Source: Streptomyces sp. TP-A0356 (GTDB taxonomy: Bacteria; Actinomycetota; Actinomycetes; Streptomycetales; Streptomycetaceae). From it: 64,000 nt of DNA. The notes under the pieces are model-generated. The model was not told where the DNA came from. It was given only the letters and a program-made list of their open reading frames with translations, and made no database searches. Below are positions 31,351 to 40,960 of the stretch, piece after piece. Numbering within the stretch: position 1 is the first letter of the stretch; each line of letters begins with the position of its first letter. The stretch covers positions 362,427-426,426 of the forward strand of contig NZ_BBZJ01000013.1 of assembly GCF_001417775.1 (NCBI RefSeq), read 5' to 3'. The position numbers and the translations under genes were made by a program.

Positions 31351-31443
31351 AACTATCGAGCAGAGATCAGGGTAGAGCCCGACCGGCCGGTTCGTAAGGG
31401 GCGGCGGCCTGTCGCTTCCTACAGAGAGCGACCACCCGCACGC

Positions 31444-31481
31444 ACAGGGGCCCATCGCGCTTTCGTGCGACGAGCCCCTGT
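31444..31481 (-). terminator. Terminator hairpin after lepA
   Basis: Arms ACAGGGGC and GCCCCTGT enclose an inner stem (TCGCGC/CGTGCGA type) about 30 nt past the lepA stop. It would end the lepA transcript before the acyl-CoA ligase promoter region. Confidence 0.7.
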
Positions 31482-31510
31482 TCCACCCGGTTTGCCGGGG
31501 TAACCCGCGG

Positions 31511-33379
31511 TTACTTCTTGCCCTTGGCCGGCGCCGCGCTGTCATCACTGGAGAGCACGGCGATGAAGGCCTCCTGCGGAACTTCCACGGAACCCACCAT
31601 CTTCATCCGCTTCTTGCCCTCCTTCTGCTTCTCCAGCAGCTTCCGCTTACGGGAGATGTCACCGCCGTAGCACTTGGCCAGGACGTCCTTGCGGATGGCG
31701 CGGATGGTCTCGCGGGCGATCACCCGGGAGCCGATGGCGGCCTGCACCGGCACCTCGAAGTTCTGCCGCGGGATGAGCTCCTTCAGCTTGGCGACGAGCC
31801 GTACACCATACGCGTACGCCTGGTCCTTGTGGGTGATCGCCGAGAAGGCGTCGACCTTGTCGCCGTGCAGCAGGATGTCCACCTTGACCAGGGAGCTGCT
31901 CTGCTCGCCGGTGGGCTCGTAGTCCAGCGACGCATAGCCGCGGGTCTTGGACTTCAGCTGGTCGAAGAAGTCGAAGACGATCTCGGCCAGGGGCAGCGTG
32001 TAGCGGATCTCGACCCGGTCCTCGGAGAGGTAGTCCATGCCCAGCAGCGTGCCGCGGCGGGTCTGGCACAGCTCCATGATCGCGCCGATGAACTCGGTGG
32101 GCGCGAGGATCGTGGCCCGTACGACCGGCTCGTACACCTCCTGGAGCTTCCCCTCGGGGAACTCACTGGGGTTGGTGACCGTGTGCTCGGTGCCGTCCTC
32201 CATGATCACGCGGTAGACGACGTTGGGCGCGGTGGCGATCAGGTCGAGCCCGAACTCGCGCTCCAGCCGCTCGCGGATCACATCGAGGTGCAGGAGCCCC
32301 AGGAAGCCGACGCGGAAGCCGAAGCCGAGGGCGGCGGAGGTCTCCGGCTCGTAGACGAGCGCGGCATCGTTGAGCTGGAGCTTGTCGAGGGCCTCGCGCA
32401 GGTCGGGGTAGTCGGAGCCGTCGAGCGGATACAGCCCGGAGAAGACCATGGGCTTGGGGTCCTTGTACCCGCCCAGGGGTTCCTGGGCGCCCTTGGCCTG
32501 GCTGGTGATGGTGTCACCGACCTTGGACTGCCGGACGTCCTTCACACCGGTGATGAGATAGCCCACCTCACCGACCCCGAGCCCGTCGGCCGCGATCATC
32601 TCGGGGGAGTTGACGCCGATCTCCAGGAGCTCGTGGGTGGCGCCGGTGGACATCATCCTGATGCGCTCGCGCTTGTTGAGCTGCCCGTCGATGACACGGA
32701 CGTAGGTGACGACGCCCCGGTAGGAGTCGTACACGGAGTCGAAGATCATCGCGCGGGCGGGCGCGTCGGCGACACCGACCGGAGCCGGGATCTGCTCGAC
32801 GACCTTGTCGAGGAGCGCCTCGACACCCAGACCCGTCTTGGCGGAGACCTTGAGCACGTCGTCGGGCGCGCACCCGATGAGGTTGGCGAGCTCCTCGGAG
32901 AACTTCTCGGGCTGCGCGGCCGGCAGATCGATCTTGTTGAGCACGGGGATGATGGTGAGGTCGTTCTCCATCGCCAGGTACAGATTGGCGAGGGTCTGCG
33001 CCTCGATGCCCTGGGCGGCGTCGACGAGGAGGATGGTCCCCTCACAGGCGGCGAGCGACCGCGAGACCTCGTAGGTGAAGTCGACGTGCCCCGGGGTGTC
33101 GATCATGTTGAGGATGTGCGTGTTGCCCGGATCGTGGGTGGGAGCCCACGGCAGACGCACCGCCTGGGACTTGATCGTGATGCCGCGCTCGCGCTCGATG
33201 TCCATGCGGTCGAGGTACTGAGCGCGCATCTGCCGCTGCTCGACCACGCCGGTCAGCTGGAGCATCCGGTCGGCGAGCGTGGACTTGCCGTGGTCGATGT
33301 GCGCGATGATGCAGAAGTTGCGGATCAGAGCCGGGGCGGTACGGCTCGGCTCGGGCACATGGCTAGGGGTCGCGGGCAC
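31511..33379 (-). CDS. lepA: Elongation factor 4 (LepA)
   Basis: Ribosomal back-translocase GTPase, 622 residues, the usual actinomycete size. G1 [21 protein letters not shown] and the LepA-specific C-terminal domain with [19 protein letters not shown] are present; a Lys-rich GKK tail ends the protein. Start GTG 33379 has AGGAC about 7 nt upstream; the frame stays open further upstream without a better signal. Divergent from rpsT. Confidence 0.96.
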   Translation of the reverse strand: MPATPSHVPEPSRTAPALIRNFCIIAHIDHGKSTLADRMLQLTGVVEQRQMRAQYLDRMDIERERGITIKSQAVRLPWAPTHDPGNTHILNMIDTPGHVDFTYEVSRSLAACEGTILLVDAAQGIEAQTLANLYLAMENDLTIIPVLNKIDLPAAQPEKFSEELANLIGCAPDDVLKVSAKTGLGVEALLDKVVEQIPAPVGVADAPARAMIFDSVYDSYRGVVTYVRVIDGQLNKRERIRMMSTGATHELLEIGVNSPEMIAADGLGVGEVGYLITGVKDVRQSKVGDTITSQAKGAQEPLGGYKDPKPMVFSGLYPLDGSDYPDLREALDKLQLNDAALVYEPETSAALGFGFRVGFLGLLHLDVIRERLEREFGLDLIATAPNVVYRVIMEDGTEHTVTNPSEFPEGKLQEVYEPVVRATILAPTEFIGAIMELCQTRRGTLLGMDYLSEDRVEIRYTLPLAEIVFDFFDQLKSKTRGYASLDYEPTGEQSSSLVKVDILLHGDKVDAFSAITHKDQAYAYGVRLVAKLKELIPRQNFEVPVQAAIGSRVIARETIRAIRKDVLAKCYGGDISRKRKLLEKQKEGKKRMKMVGSVEVPQEAFIAVLSSDDSAAPAKGKK

Positions 33380-33477
33380 GCAGGGTCCTGATTCTTGAGG
33401 CGTCCGCAGTCGCTGCGGTCTCGGGTCGGATCGATACGTAGCCTCCATGGTCCCACGCGCGGGAGGCTGCGACCGGT

Positions 33478-33507
33478 TTGGGCGGGCCGGAAGGCGGCTG
33501 GTAGCCT
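33478..33507 (+). promoter_or_regulatory. Candidate rpsT promoter
   Basis: TTGGGC (33478-33483) and TAGCCT (33502-33507) separated by 18 nt resemble a major vegetative sigma factor promoter of Streptomyces, about 100 nt before rpsT. Confidence 0.5.
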
Positions 33508-33610
33508 GGGTGGCTGTGTCTCCTGCCCTCTCAGCAGAGGCACGTCTTCAAGAAATCACCGGCGCGTGGGACGACCAGTCTCGCGTGCCTGAACCTGTAA
33601 AGGCTCATTC

Positions 33611-33877
33611 GTGGCGAACATCAAGTCCCAGATCAAGCGGAACAAGACGAACGAGAAGGCGCGCCTTCGCAACAAGGCCGTCAAGTCCTCGCTCAAGACC
33701 GCGATCCGCAAGGCTCGCGAGGCCGCTGCCGCGGGTGACGTCGAGAAGGCCACCGAGTACCAGCGCGCCGCCGCGCGTCAGCTCGACAAGGCCGTCTCGA
33801 AGGGCGTCATCCACAAGAACCAGGCCGCCAACAAGAAGTCGGCGCTGGCCACCAAGGTCGCGACCCTCAAGGGCTGA
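33611..33877 (+). CDS. rpsT: 30S ribosomal protein S20
   Basis: 88 residues, very Lys/Arg/Ala-rich, with the family start [20 protein letters not shown] and end [20 protein letters not shown]. It binds 16S rRNA early in 30S assembly. Start GTG 33611 has AAAGG about 8 nt upstream. The gene is divergent from lepA and convergent with holA. Confidence 0.97.
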   Translation: MANIKSQIKRNKTNEKARLRNKAVKSSLKTAIRKAREAAAAGDVEKATEYQRAAARQLDKAVSKGVIHKNQAANKKSALATKVATLKG

Positions 33878-33995
33878 CACTTGATTTGACGCCGGAGGGA
33901 ACCGAGCGGGCCCTCTCTCATCCGCTCCCACCCGGCACCCCGGGTTCGTACGCGGCCTGCGTTCGCCACGCGGGTACGAGCCCACGAGCTTGAAC

Positions 33996-34044
33996 CGAAG
34001 GCCTCGCCCTCCGTCCTTCCCCAGGACGAGCGGCGGGGCCTTCG
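33996..34044. terminator. Terminator between rpsT and holA
   Basis: 13 bp arms CGAAGGCCTCGCC (33996-34008) and GGCGGGGCCTTCG (34032-34044) differ by one wobble pair and enclose an inner GTCCT/AGGAC stem. Near symmetry means it can act on both strands. Confidence 0.75.
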
Positions 34045-34046
34045 GC

Positions 34047-34102
34047 GCGCGCAGGGCGCACCCCGTGCTACGCGTGCGCGCAGGGCGCACCCCGTGCTAC
34101 GC
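34047..34102. repeat. 29 bp tandem duplication over the holA stop codon
   Basis: GCGCGCAGGGCGCACCCCGT plus GCTACGC occurs twice, offset 29 bp. The second copy contains the TAG of holA (34097-34099). Confidence 0.85.
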
Positions 34103-35086
34103 CCGCCCCCTCGATCGTGCCGCCCGCGCGATGGTCACCACGGCCTTCTCCAGGGCGTACCCGGGATCGTCCCCGCCGCCCTTGACGCCCGCGTCGGCCT
34201 CGGCCACCGCCCGCAGCGCGACCGCCACCCCGTCCGGCGTCCAGCCCCGCATCTGCTGCCGCACCCGGTCGATCTTCCACGGCGGCATCCCCAGCTCCCG
34301 GGCGAGATCCGCGGGACGCCCACCACGAGCCGACGACAGCTTCCCGATCGCCCGCACGCCCTGCGCCAGAGCGCTCGTGATCATCACCGGCGCCACCCCC
34401 GTCGCCAGCGACCACCTGAGCGCCTCCAGCGCCTCCGCCGCCCGTCCCTCGACGGCCCGGTCCGCGACCGTGAAGCTCGACGCCTCGGCCCGCCCTGTGT
34501 AGTACCGCCCGACCACCGCCTCGTCGATCGTGCCCTCGACGTCCGCCACGAGCTGTGACACGGCGGACGCCAGCTCCCGCAGATCGCTGCCGATCGCGTC
34601 GACCAGCGCCTGGCACGCCTCCGGCGTCGCCGACCGGCCCCGGGTCCGGAACTCCCCGCGCACGAACGCCAGCCGGTCCGCCGGCTTCGTCATCTTGGGG
34701 CAGGCCACCTCCCGCGCCCCCGCCTTGCGCGCGGCGTCGAGCAGCCCCTTGCCCTTGGCGGCGCCCGCGTGCAGCAGCACGAGGGTGATCTCCTCGGCGG
34801 GCGAGGCGAAGTAGCCCTTCAGTTCCTTGATCGTGTCCGCCGACAGATCCTGCGCGTTGCGTACGACCACGACCTTGCGCTCGGCGAACAGCGACGGACT
34901 CGTCAGCTCGGCGAGCGTGCCGGGCTGCAACTGGTCCGAGGTCAGGTCCCGTACGTCCGTGTCGGCGTCGGCGGCCCGGGCAGCGGCCACCACCTCCTGC
35001 ACGGCACGGTCGAGCAGGAGGTCCTCCTGGCCCACGGCAAGGGTGACGGGGGCGAGAGGGTCGTCATTCGCGGTCTTCTTGGCCAT
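34097..35086 (-). CDS. holA: DNA polymerase III subunit delta
   Basis: Clamp-loader subunit that opens the sliding clamp, 329 residues from ATG 35086. The AAA+ like N-terminal domain (VTLAVGQEDLLLDRAV, then FAERKVVVVRNAQDL) and the helical C-terminal domain ending GRA fit the family. Earlier in-frame starts (35098, 35116) are possible. A 22 bp tandem repeat lies 46 nt upstream of the start. Convergent with rpsT. Confidence 0.92.
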   Translation of the reverse strand: MAKKTANDDPLAPVTLAVGQEDLLLDRAVQEVVAAARAADADTDVRDLTSDQLQPGTLAELTSPSLFAERKVVVVRNAQDLSADTIKELKGYFASPAEEITLVLLHAGAAKGKGLLDAARKAGAREVACPKMTKPADRLAFVRGEFRTRGRSATPEACQALVDAIGSDLRELASAVSQLVADVEGTIDEAVVGRYYTGRAEASSFTVADRAVEGRAAEALEALRWSLATGVAPVMITSALAQGVRAIGKLSSARGGRPADLARELGMPPWKIDRVRQQMRGWTPDGVAVALRAVAEADAGVKGGGDDPGYALEKAVVTIARAARSRGRA

Positions 35087-35131
35087 CACCGAAAGCATCC
35101 CATGTGCCACTGACAACGCGGCCCCGCCGCC

Positions 35132-35219
35132 GGCCGGTCACCAGTGCACCGCCGGCCGGTCATCCGCGCACCGTCGGCCGGTCACCAGTGCACCGCCGAC
35201 CGGTCACCGGCGCACCGCC
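35132..35219. repeat. 22 bp tandem repeat, four copies
   Basis: Four head-to-tail units of GGCCGGTCACCAGTGCACCG plus CC; copies 1 and 3 are identical and 2 and 4 carry two to four changes. The array fills the gap between the small acidic gene and holA. The period is not a multiple of three. Confidence 0.9.
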
Positions 35220-35226
35220 TGCCGGG

Positions 35227-35472
35227 CTACGGTTCCTCCCGCCAGCCGTCCCACTCCCCCGCGAACGCGTCCAGCTCCTCAGGGTCGAGGAGCTCCCCCT
35301 CGTCCCGGAGCACCACCAGCCACTGCGCGTCCTCGGCGTCGTCCTCACCTGACAGCGCGTCCCGTACGAGGCGCGGCTCCTCGTCGAGCCCGAACCGCTC
35401 CCCGAGCGCCTCCGCCGCATCCTCCGCGGCATCGCGGTCGGGCAGCACCAGCACATGTCTCACATCGCTCAC
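35227..35472 (-). CDS. Small acidic protein of unknown function
   Basis: 81 residues, strongly acidic, with an N-terminal VRHVLVLPDRDAAEDAAEAL segment and a LVVLRDEGELLDPEELDAF segment. It has no signal peptide, membrane segment or Cys. Composition and third-position GC are coding-like. I do not recognise a named family; it may bind a basic partner. It lies just upstream of holA on the same strand. Confidence 0.7.
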   Translation of the reverse strand: MSDVRHVLVLPDRDAAEDAAEALGERFGLDEEPRLVRDALSGEDDAEDAQWLVVLRDEGELLDPEELDAFAGEWDGWREEP

Positions 35473-35814
35473 GAGGCCATTTTCCGCTACCCCCGACCCA
35501 CCGGACGCCGGGGGCCGCCACCCCCACAGGTCCAGCTCCTCGCGCGACGGCGCCCCGCCGCACGCGCCCTCAGCCCTTGCTCACGACCTGCCCCTCGGGT
35601 CGCCGACCGAGAACTCGGCCTGCTTCGGCGGCTCGTTGACCGGATCGAGCACCCGGCAGCTGCGCACTCCCCGCGTCGGGCGGCGTCGGTATGCCGCGAG
35701 AGGACCGGTCCGCTGCACCGGGTTCGTGCGGTCACCTCGCGCGGTCACCTCGCCAACAGCCGATCATCTGCGCCACCCCTGTGCGGCACGAGACCCCTGT
35801 TGCCGAAGAGGCAT
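35473..35814. other. Intergenic region with possible gene remnant
   Basis: 342 nt without an intact gene. On the minus strand 35570-35665 looks coding in two frames joined by a one-base slip: a DPVNEPPKQAEFSVGDP stretch, then QVVSKG and a stop codon. This could be the decayed 3' end of a lost gene. The remainder shows nothing I can name. Confidence 0.35.
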
Positions 35815-36654
35815 TCAGCCGTCCTGCCCCGCCCCTGCCACCGTCGGCACCCGGTCCAGCTCGATACCGAACCGATCCCGGTACGTCTCCAGCACCTCCT
35901 CGTCACCGACCAGGTCCGCCACCTCCTTCCGCCCGTCGGGGGACGTCACCGTGAGACGGCCACCGCTGAGCGTGATCCGCCCTCCGTCCTCCGTGACCCG
36001 TGAGCACACCAGCGAGCGCACGAAGTGGGACGCGGGTGACGTGCTGTTCCACCACGCCCCGACCACGAAGTCGCCGAGCACGCGCGGGCGCACCTCCAAC
36101 CGGTACCGCGGCCTGCCGTCCCGCAGCACATCGAGGTCCCCGAACTCCGCCGAATCGCCTCCTCCCCGCACCCCCGCAGGATCCGCCCGGGCCTCGACCA
36201 CCCGGAACACACCCGCCGGATCCACCTGCTCACCCCGCTCCCCCACCGCCAGCGGATAGTGGCTGTGTGCCCCGAAACCGACGTCGGCCAGCCAGTCGCC
36301 CCCGTCCACGGTCCGCACCCACAGCACCAGATGGTCGTAGGGCACCCCGAGGCGGCCGTCCTCCCCGTACACCCGCCCCGCGAGCAGCGTGACATCGAAG
36401 CCGAGGGCTCCCAGCAATGCCCCGAACGCTCCGTTGAGTTCGTAGCAGAAGCCGCCCCTGTGCGCCCCCACGATCTTGTCGAGGAGCCGCTTCTCCTCCA
36501 GCACGATCTCCTCGCCGAGATGGATCGACAGGTTCTCGAACGGCACGGTCTGCAGATGGCGGAGGTGCAGCTCACGCAGCACATCGACGGTGGGCCAGGC
36601 GGGATGGTCCACCCCGATCCTGCGGAGATAGGCGTCAACCTGTGCGGAATTCAT
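35815..36654 (-). CDS. nat: Arylamine N-acetyltransferase
   Basis: Acetyl-CoA dependent arylamine/hydrazine acetyltransferase, 279 residues. The Cys-His-Asp triad is in GGFCYELN (Cys70), YDHLVLWV (His108) and LADVGFG (Asp124), as in family members. ATG 36654 lies four nt beyond the comEC stop and its ribosome binding site (GAGGG) is in the end of comEC, so the genes are likely coupled. NAT homologues also occur in ansamycin-type clusters, but no biosynthetic genes are nearby. Confidence 0.93.
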   Translation of the reverse strand: MNSAQVDAYLRRIGVDHPAWPTVDVLRELHLRHLQTVPFENLSIHLGEEIVLEEKRLLDKIVGAHRGGFCYELNGAFGALLGALGFDVTLLAGRVYGEDGRLGVPYDHLVLWVRTVDGGDWLADVGFGAHSHYPLAVGERGEQVDPAGVFRVVEARADPAGVRGGGDSAEFGDLDVLRDGRPRYRLEVRPRVLGDFVVGAWWNSTSPASHFVRSLVCSRVTEDGGRITLSGGRLTVTSPDGRKEVADLVGDEEVLETYRDRFGIELDRVPTVAGAGQDG

Positions 36655-36658
36655 GCCC

Positions 36659-39364
36659 TCAGTCTCTCGCCACACGCAACCCCTTGCCCGCCCCGGCGAC
36701 CGCGATCGCCCCGTCCTCGTCCGTACGCAGCACAAGCGCACCCTCGCCCCGAAGCGCCGCGACCGTCCGGGGCGCCGGATGACCGTACGGGTTGTCCCTG
36801 CCGCACGAGATCAGCGCGAGCCGTGGCGCAACCCTCCGTATGAGCTCCGGATCCTGGTATGCCGAGCCATGGTGGGCGACCTTCAGGACGTCCACCGGTC
36901 CGAGCGCGGCGCCGGCCGACGACCTCAACAGCGCCTGCTGGGCCGGGGGTTCGAGATCGCCGAGCAGCAGCAGGGTGAGCCCGGCCGAGCGCGCGAGCAG
37001 GGCGACGCTCGCGTCGTTCGGCCCGTCCGGGGCGGGGACGGGGTCCGGCGGCGGCCACAGCACCTGCCAGTCGAGCGGCCCGGTACGGCGGCGCTCGCCG
37101 GCCACGGCACGCATGACCGGAATGTGCCGGGCGGCCGCCTGAGCGTGTACGAACAGGGCCTGGTCCGGTGGCTCCTCGAAGCCGGTCGTCTCGATCGCCC
37201 CCACCGAGCGTCCCCGCAGCACTCCCGGCAGCCCCGCCACATGGTCGGCGTGGAAGTGGGTCAGCACGAGGAGCGGAACGCGCGTGACGCCGAGCGCGGT
37301 CAGGCACCGGTCGACCAGCGTCGGATCCGGCCCCGCGTCCACGACCACCGCCGTGTCCTCTCCTGCCGCGAGCACGGTCGCGTCCCCCTGTCCCACGTCG
37401 CACATCGCGAATCTCCAGTCCGGCGGCGGCCACCCGGTGATCACCCGGGTCAGCGGAGGCGGCTGCACCACCACGAGCAGCAGCAGCACGGCACAGACGC
37501 CAGTCAGCCAGGGGTGTCTGACCAGCCGTCGGCCGGCGAGCACGAGGACCGCCGTCACGACTGCCAGCAGCAGTGCCCCCGTCCAACTGCCCGGCCAGTC
37601 CACTCCCGCGCCCGGCAGCGACGCCCCTGTGCGCGCGATGCCGGCGATCCACCCGGCCGGCCAACCGGCGCACCACGCAAGCCCCCTGGCGACGGGCATC
37701 GCCACCGGCGCGGCACCCAGCGCCGCGAAACCGAGTACGGTGGCCGGCGCCACGGCGAACTCCGCGAGCAGGTTGCACGGCACCGCGACCAGGCTCACCC
37801 GGGCCGAGAGCACGGCGACGACCGGAGCGCACAGTGCCTGGGCGGCGGCCGCGGCGGCCAGTGCCTCGGCCAGTCGCGGCGGCACACGGCGCCTTCGCAA
37901 CGCCGCGCCCCAGCGTGGTGCGACGGTGAGCAGGGCACCGGTCGCCAGCACGGACAGCAGGAAGCCGTAGCCCCGGGCGAGCCAGGGGTCGTAGAGCACC
38001 AGCAGCAGGACTGCCGTGGCCAGCGCGGGGATCAGGGATCCGCGGCGCCCGGTCGCCAGGGCGACCAGCGCGACGGCTCCGCAGGCCGCGGCCCGCAGCA
38101 CACTCGGATCCGGTCGGCACACGATCACGAATCCGAGCGTGAGCGCACCGCCGAGCAGCGCCGTCCCTCGCAACGAGATGCCGAGCCTGGGCGCGAGCCC
38201 CCGGCGCTCGACGCGCTGCGCGAGACCGGCCGGGCCGATGACCAGGGCCAGCAGGAGCGTGAAATTGCCCCCGCTGACGGCGAGGAGGTGCGCGAGGTCC
38301 GTCTTCTTGAAGGCGTCGTCCAGTTCGGATGTGACCCGCGAGGTGTCTCCGACGACCAGCCCTGGCAGCAGCGCCCGCGCGTCCGGATCGAGCCCGTCGG
38401 TCGCCTCGCGCAGCCCGGCGCGCAACCGCCCCGCCCACCGTTGCGCCCCGGACGGCTCCCCCACGATCTCGGGCTGCCCCGCGCCCCGTACCCGCAGCAC
38501 GGCGGCGACCCGACCGCCCCCGGTCAATGGGGGCGCCAGCCGCGCGGTCACCCGCACCCGCGTGGAGGGCAACAGCGCCGGCCAGGGCGACCGCCCGGGT
38601 CCCGTCACGACGCCGGTCGAGGCCCTCGGCGCGGCGTGGGCCTCGGCGTCGACGATGACCAGGACCGGCGCGCGTGTCACCACGACCGTCCCGTCCGCCC
38701 TCGTCAGACGTCGCACCTCACCCTCGAGCAGCACCGCGGTGGGGGTCGCGTGATCGCCCTTGATCCTGGGACGGGTGAGCCGTGGGTCGGAGGTGACCTC
38801 GACCTCCGCGGTCACCGCGGCGTACTGGCGCGCGAGGGCCGGGACAGGCCCCCGTCGCAGGTCCGCGCCATGCAGTCCGGCGGAAGCCGCGGCCGCCGCG
38901 GCACAGAGCAGCGCGGCGGCCGCGGACACCGCCGACCACGGGCCCCGCCCGCCCTGGGGTCCGGCGGGCGCCCCGGCCCTCCGCACCGTCAACAGCCCAC
39001 CGGCCACGACCAGGCAGACCCCCGTCACCACGGCGATCGACGCGGTCGAGGCATCCAGAGCCCACGCGGCCGCCGCCCAGGCCGCGAGCGCGGGCCCCAC
39101 CAGCCGCAGGTCCACCGGCCCTTCCTGCCGTGGGTGCGGGTCTCCCAACCGGCTGCGGGCGGTGCCGGGAGCGGTCGGGCGCGCGGAGCGGACCTGCGCG
39201 TCCGGTGCACCGGGCACGGCATCGGCGGTATCCGGCGGCCGCCGGGTATCCGCCCGGACGGCCCGCGGTGGTGCCGTCGGGCGGCCGGCGTCCCGTTGCG
39301 TCGGGGGCCGGGCCCAGGGCAGTTCCCGCTGCCCGCCCTCGCCCTCTTCCATGCGCGGACTCAT
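36659..39364 (-). CDS. comEC: ComEC/Rec2 DNA uptake channel protein
   Basis: Membrane channel for single-stranded DNA uptake, 901 residues. Order: a hydrophilic Pro/Arg-rich N-terminus, an OB-like periplasmic domain, the Competence membrane domain with many hydrophobic helices (about 320-640), then a beta-lactamase-like domain with LTHFHADHVAGLP and a final FCGRDNPYGHP region. ATG 39364 overlaps the comEA stop (ATGA). Streptomyces are not known for classical natural competence, but the pair is conserved. Confidence 0.92.
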   Translation of the reverse strand: MSPRMEEGEGGQRELPWARPPTQRDAGRPTAPPRAVRADTRRPPDTADAVPGAPDAQVRSARPTAPGTARSRLGDPHPRQEGPVDLRLVGPALAAWAAAAWALDASTASIAVVTGVCLVVAGGLLTVRRAGAPAGPQGGRGPWSAVSAAAALLCAAAAAASAGLHGADLRRGPVPALARQYAAVTAEVEVTSDPRLTRPRIKGDHATPTAVLLEGEVRRLTRADGTVVVTRAPVLVIVDAEAHAAPRASTGVVTGPGRSPWPALLPSTRVRVTARLAPPLTGGGRVAAVLRVRGAGQPEIVGEPSGAQRWAGRLRAGLREATDGLDPDARALLPGLVVGDTSRVTSELDDAFKKTDLAHLLAVSGGNFTLLLALVIGPAGLAQRVERRGLAPRLGISLRGTALLGGALTLGFVIVCRPDPSVLRAAACGAVALVALATGRRGSLIPALATAVLLLVLYDPWLARGYGFLLSVLATGALLTVAPRWGAALRRRRVPPRLAEALAAAAAAQALCAPVVAVLSARVSLVAVPCNLLAEFAVAPATVLGFAALGAAPVAMPVARGLAWCAGWPAGWIAGIARTGASLPGAGVDWPGSWTGALLLAVVTAVLVLAGRRLVRHPWLTGVCAVLLLLVVVQPPPLTRVITGWPPPDWRFAMCDVGQGDATVLAAGEDTAVVVDAGPDPTLVDRCLTALGVTRVPLLVLTHFHADHVAGLPGVLRGRSVGAIETTGFEEPPDQALFVHAQAAARHIPVMRAVAGERRRTGPLDWQVLWPPPDPVPAPDGPNDASVALLARSAGLTLLLLGDLEPPAQQALLRSSAGAALGPVDVLKVAHHGSAYQDPELIRRVAPRLALISCGRDNPYGHPAPRTVAALRGEGALVLRTDEDGAIAVAGAGKGLRVARD

Positions 39365-40851
39365 GGTCGTACGAGCTTGCGCAGGTCGGCGAAGCGGCGT
39401 TCGCCGATGCCGTTGACGTCGCGGAGTTCGTCGACCGAGCGGAATCCGCCGTGCTGGGAGCGGTAGTCGACGATGTGCTGGGCCAGGACGGGGCCCACCC
39501 CGGGAAGCGCGTCGAGTTGGTCCACGGTCGCCGTGTTCAGGGAGACCGGGGTGGCGGGGGCCGCGCCGGTCGAGGATCCGCCGGTGGCCGAGCCCGCCAC
39601 GTCGGGGCCCGGCGCGGGTGCGGGGCCACCCACCACGATCTGCTCGCCGTCCACCAGGAGGCGGGCGCGGTTGAGGCCGTCGGTGTTCGTGCCGGGGCGC
39701 ACGCCGCCCGCCGCCCGCAGGGCGTCCGCGACCCGGGACCCGGCCGGGAGCCGTTGCAGTCCAGGCGCGCGCACCTTGCCGCTGACGTCCACGACGACCG
39801 CGGCACCCGCACCCGCACCCGCACCGGTGGCGCCCGCCGGCCGCGGTCCGGCCGGAGCGTCCGTCTCCGTCGGCCGCTTGGCCTCCCGCCCGCCCGGCGC
39901 CCCGTACGACGCCGCCCGCACCACCTCGGGTGCCCGCACCTGCTGCGCCCGCCCGGCCCAGAAGTGCTGCGCCGCGAACACCACGGCCGCGACGAGCAGC
40001 ACGCTCAGCGCGGCCACGCTCTTCCGTTCCAGCCCGCACCGCGACTGCAGCCACAGCGGAATCCGTTCGCGCACGGCCGGCCCGACCCGCTCCCGCCACG
40101 CGCCGCCCGTCACCCCGGGCACGGCGGTGTCGACGCCACCGGCCGCGTGACCCGGATCGTTCGCCACGGGAGCCGGGTCCGTTGCCGGGAACCAGCTCCG
40201 CCCAACCGGCCCGACACCGACCCGTGCGACGTCGGCCGCCCCGACGCCGACCCGCGCGGCACCCGCCCGCTCGGCATCGGCCGCCCCGACACCGACCCCC
40301 GCAGCACCCGCCCGCTCGACATCGGCCGCCCCAACGCCGACCCGCGCAGCACCCGCCCGCTCGACATCGGCCGCCCCAACGCCGACCCGCGCAGCACCGG
40401 CCGCCGGTGTTCGTGCCGGGGCGCCCTCGACATCGGCCGCCCCGACATCGGCCGCCCCGACGTAGACCCGCTCAACGTCGGCCGCCGGATGTCCGGTCCC
40501 GCTGCCCGTCGTGGGCCTTGGCCATGGCTGCCCCACGTCCGTCATAGGCCTCGCCCGTGGCTGCCCCACGTCCGTCGTGGGCCTCGCCCGTGCCTGCCCC
40601 ACGTCCCGGTCCGGCCCCGGTGGGCCCTGCCCCAATTCCCCCCGCTGCTTCGTCCCTTCCGCGAAGAGCGCCTCCGCGCGCAGGCGCAGGGCGTCCGCGG
40701 TCGACGTCGGACGGTGGAGTCGGGTGTGGGACCGCGCCTGCCGCCGGCGGTGGCGTGTGCGACCGTCGGAGCCGGGGCTGCGACCGGGGCCGCTGGTGGG
40801 AGCCGTCGTGTGTGAACGTGATCGAAGTGCCATGCGCCGAGGATCAGGCAC
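39361..40851 (-). CDS. comEA: ComEA-like DNA-binding protein with repeat-expanded N-terminus
   Basis: 496 residues. The C-terminal third is standard: a membrane segment (about 275-295), an SLBB-like domain (VVDVSGKVRAPGLQRLPAGS) and a helix-hairpin-helix domain (LPGVGPVLAQHIVDYR and VNGIGERRFADL). The N-terminal 200 residues are low complexity: three 11-residue units (DVGQPRARPTT type) and about five 15-residue units (GAARVGVGAADVERA type) encoded by 45 bp DNA repeats at about 40205-40405. The true start may be further downstream. ATGA overlap links it to comEC. Confidence 0.85.
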   Translation of the reverse strand: MPDPRRMALRSRSHTTAPTSGPGRSPGSDGRTRHRRRQARSHTRLHRPTSTADALRLRAEALFAEGTKQRGELGQGPPGPDRDVGQARARPTTDVGQPRARPMTDVGQPWPRPTTGSGTGHPAADVERVYVGAADVGAADVEGAPARTPAAGAARVGVGAADVERAGAARVGVGAADVERAGAAGVGVGAADAERAGAARVGVGAADVARVGVGPVGRSWFPATDPAPVANDPGHAAGGVDTAVPGVTGGAWRERVGPAVRERIPLWLQSRCGLERKSVAALSVLLVAAVVFAAQHFWAGRAQQVRAPEVVRAASYGAPGGREAKRPTETDAPAGPRPAGATGAGAGAGAAVVVDVSGKVRAPGLQRLPAGSRVADALRAAGGVRPGTNTDGLNRARLLVDGEQIVVGGPAPAPGPDVAGSATGGSSTGAAPATPVSLNTATVDQLDALPGVGPVLAQHIVDYRSQHGGFRSVDELRDVNGIGERRFADLRKLVRP

Positions 40852-40960
40852 ATCGCCGAGCCCGCGATGATCTTGGTCAATTCCCGGGGATTACTGCCCG
40901 GTTGTGGATAACTCCGTCACCCACACGAGTGCCGGTCATCACTTCACGGAGTGAGGGTCC

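Noticed and set aside
35487..35735. 82-codon frame in the gap before nat
   Set aside because: Arg/Ser/Gly-rich, no start signal and no conserved look.
36659..40099. Longer comEC beginning upstream of 39364
   Set aside because: The upstream extension is the comEA gene in another frame; ATG 39364 overlaps the comEA stop as in coupled pairs.
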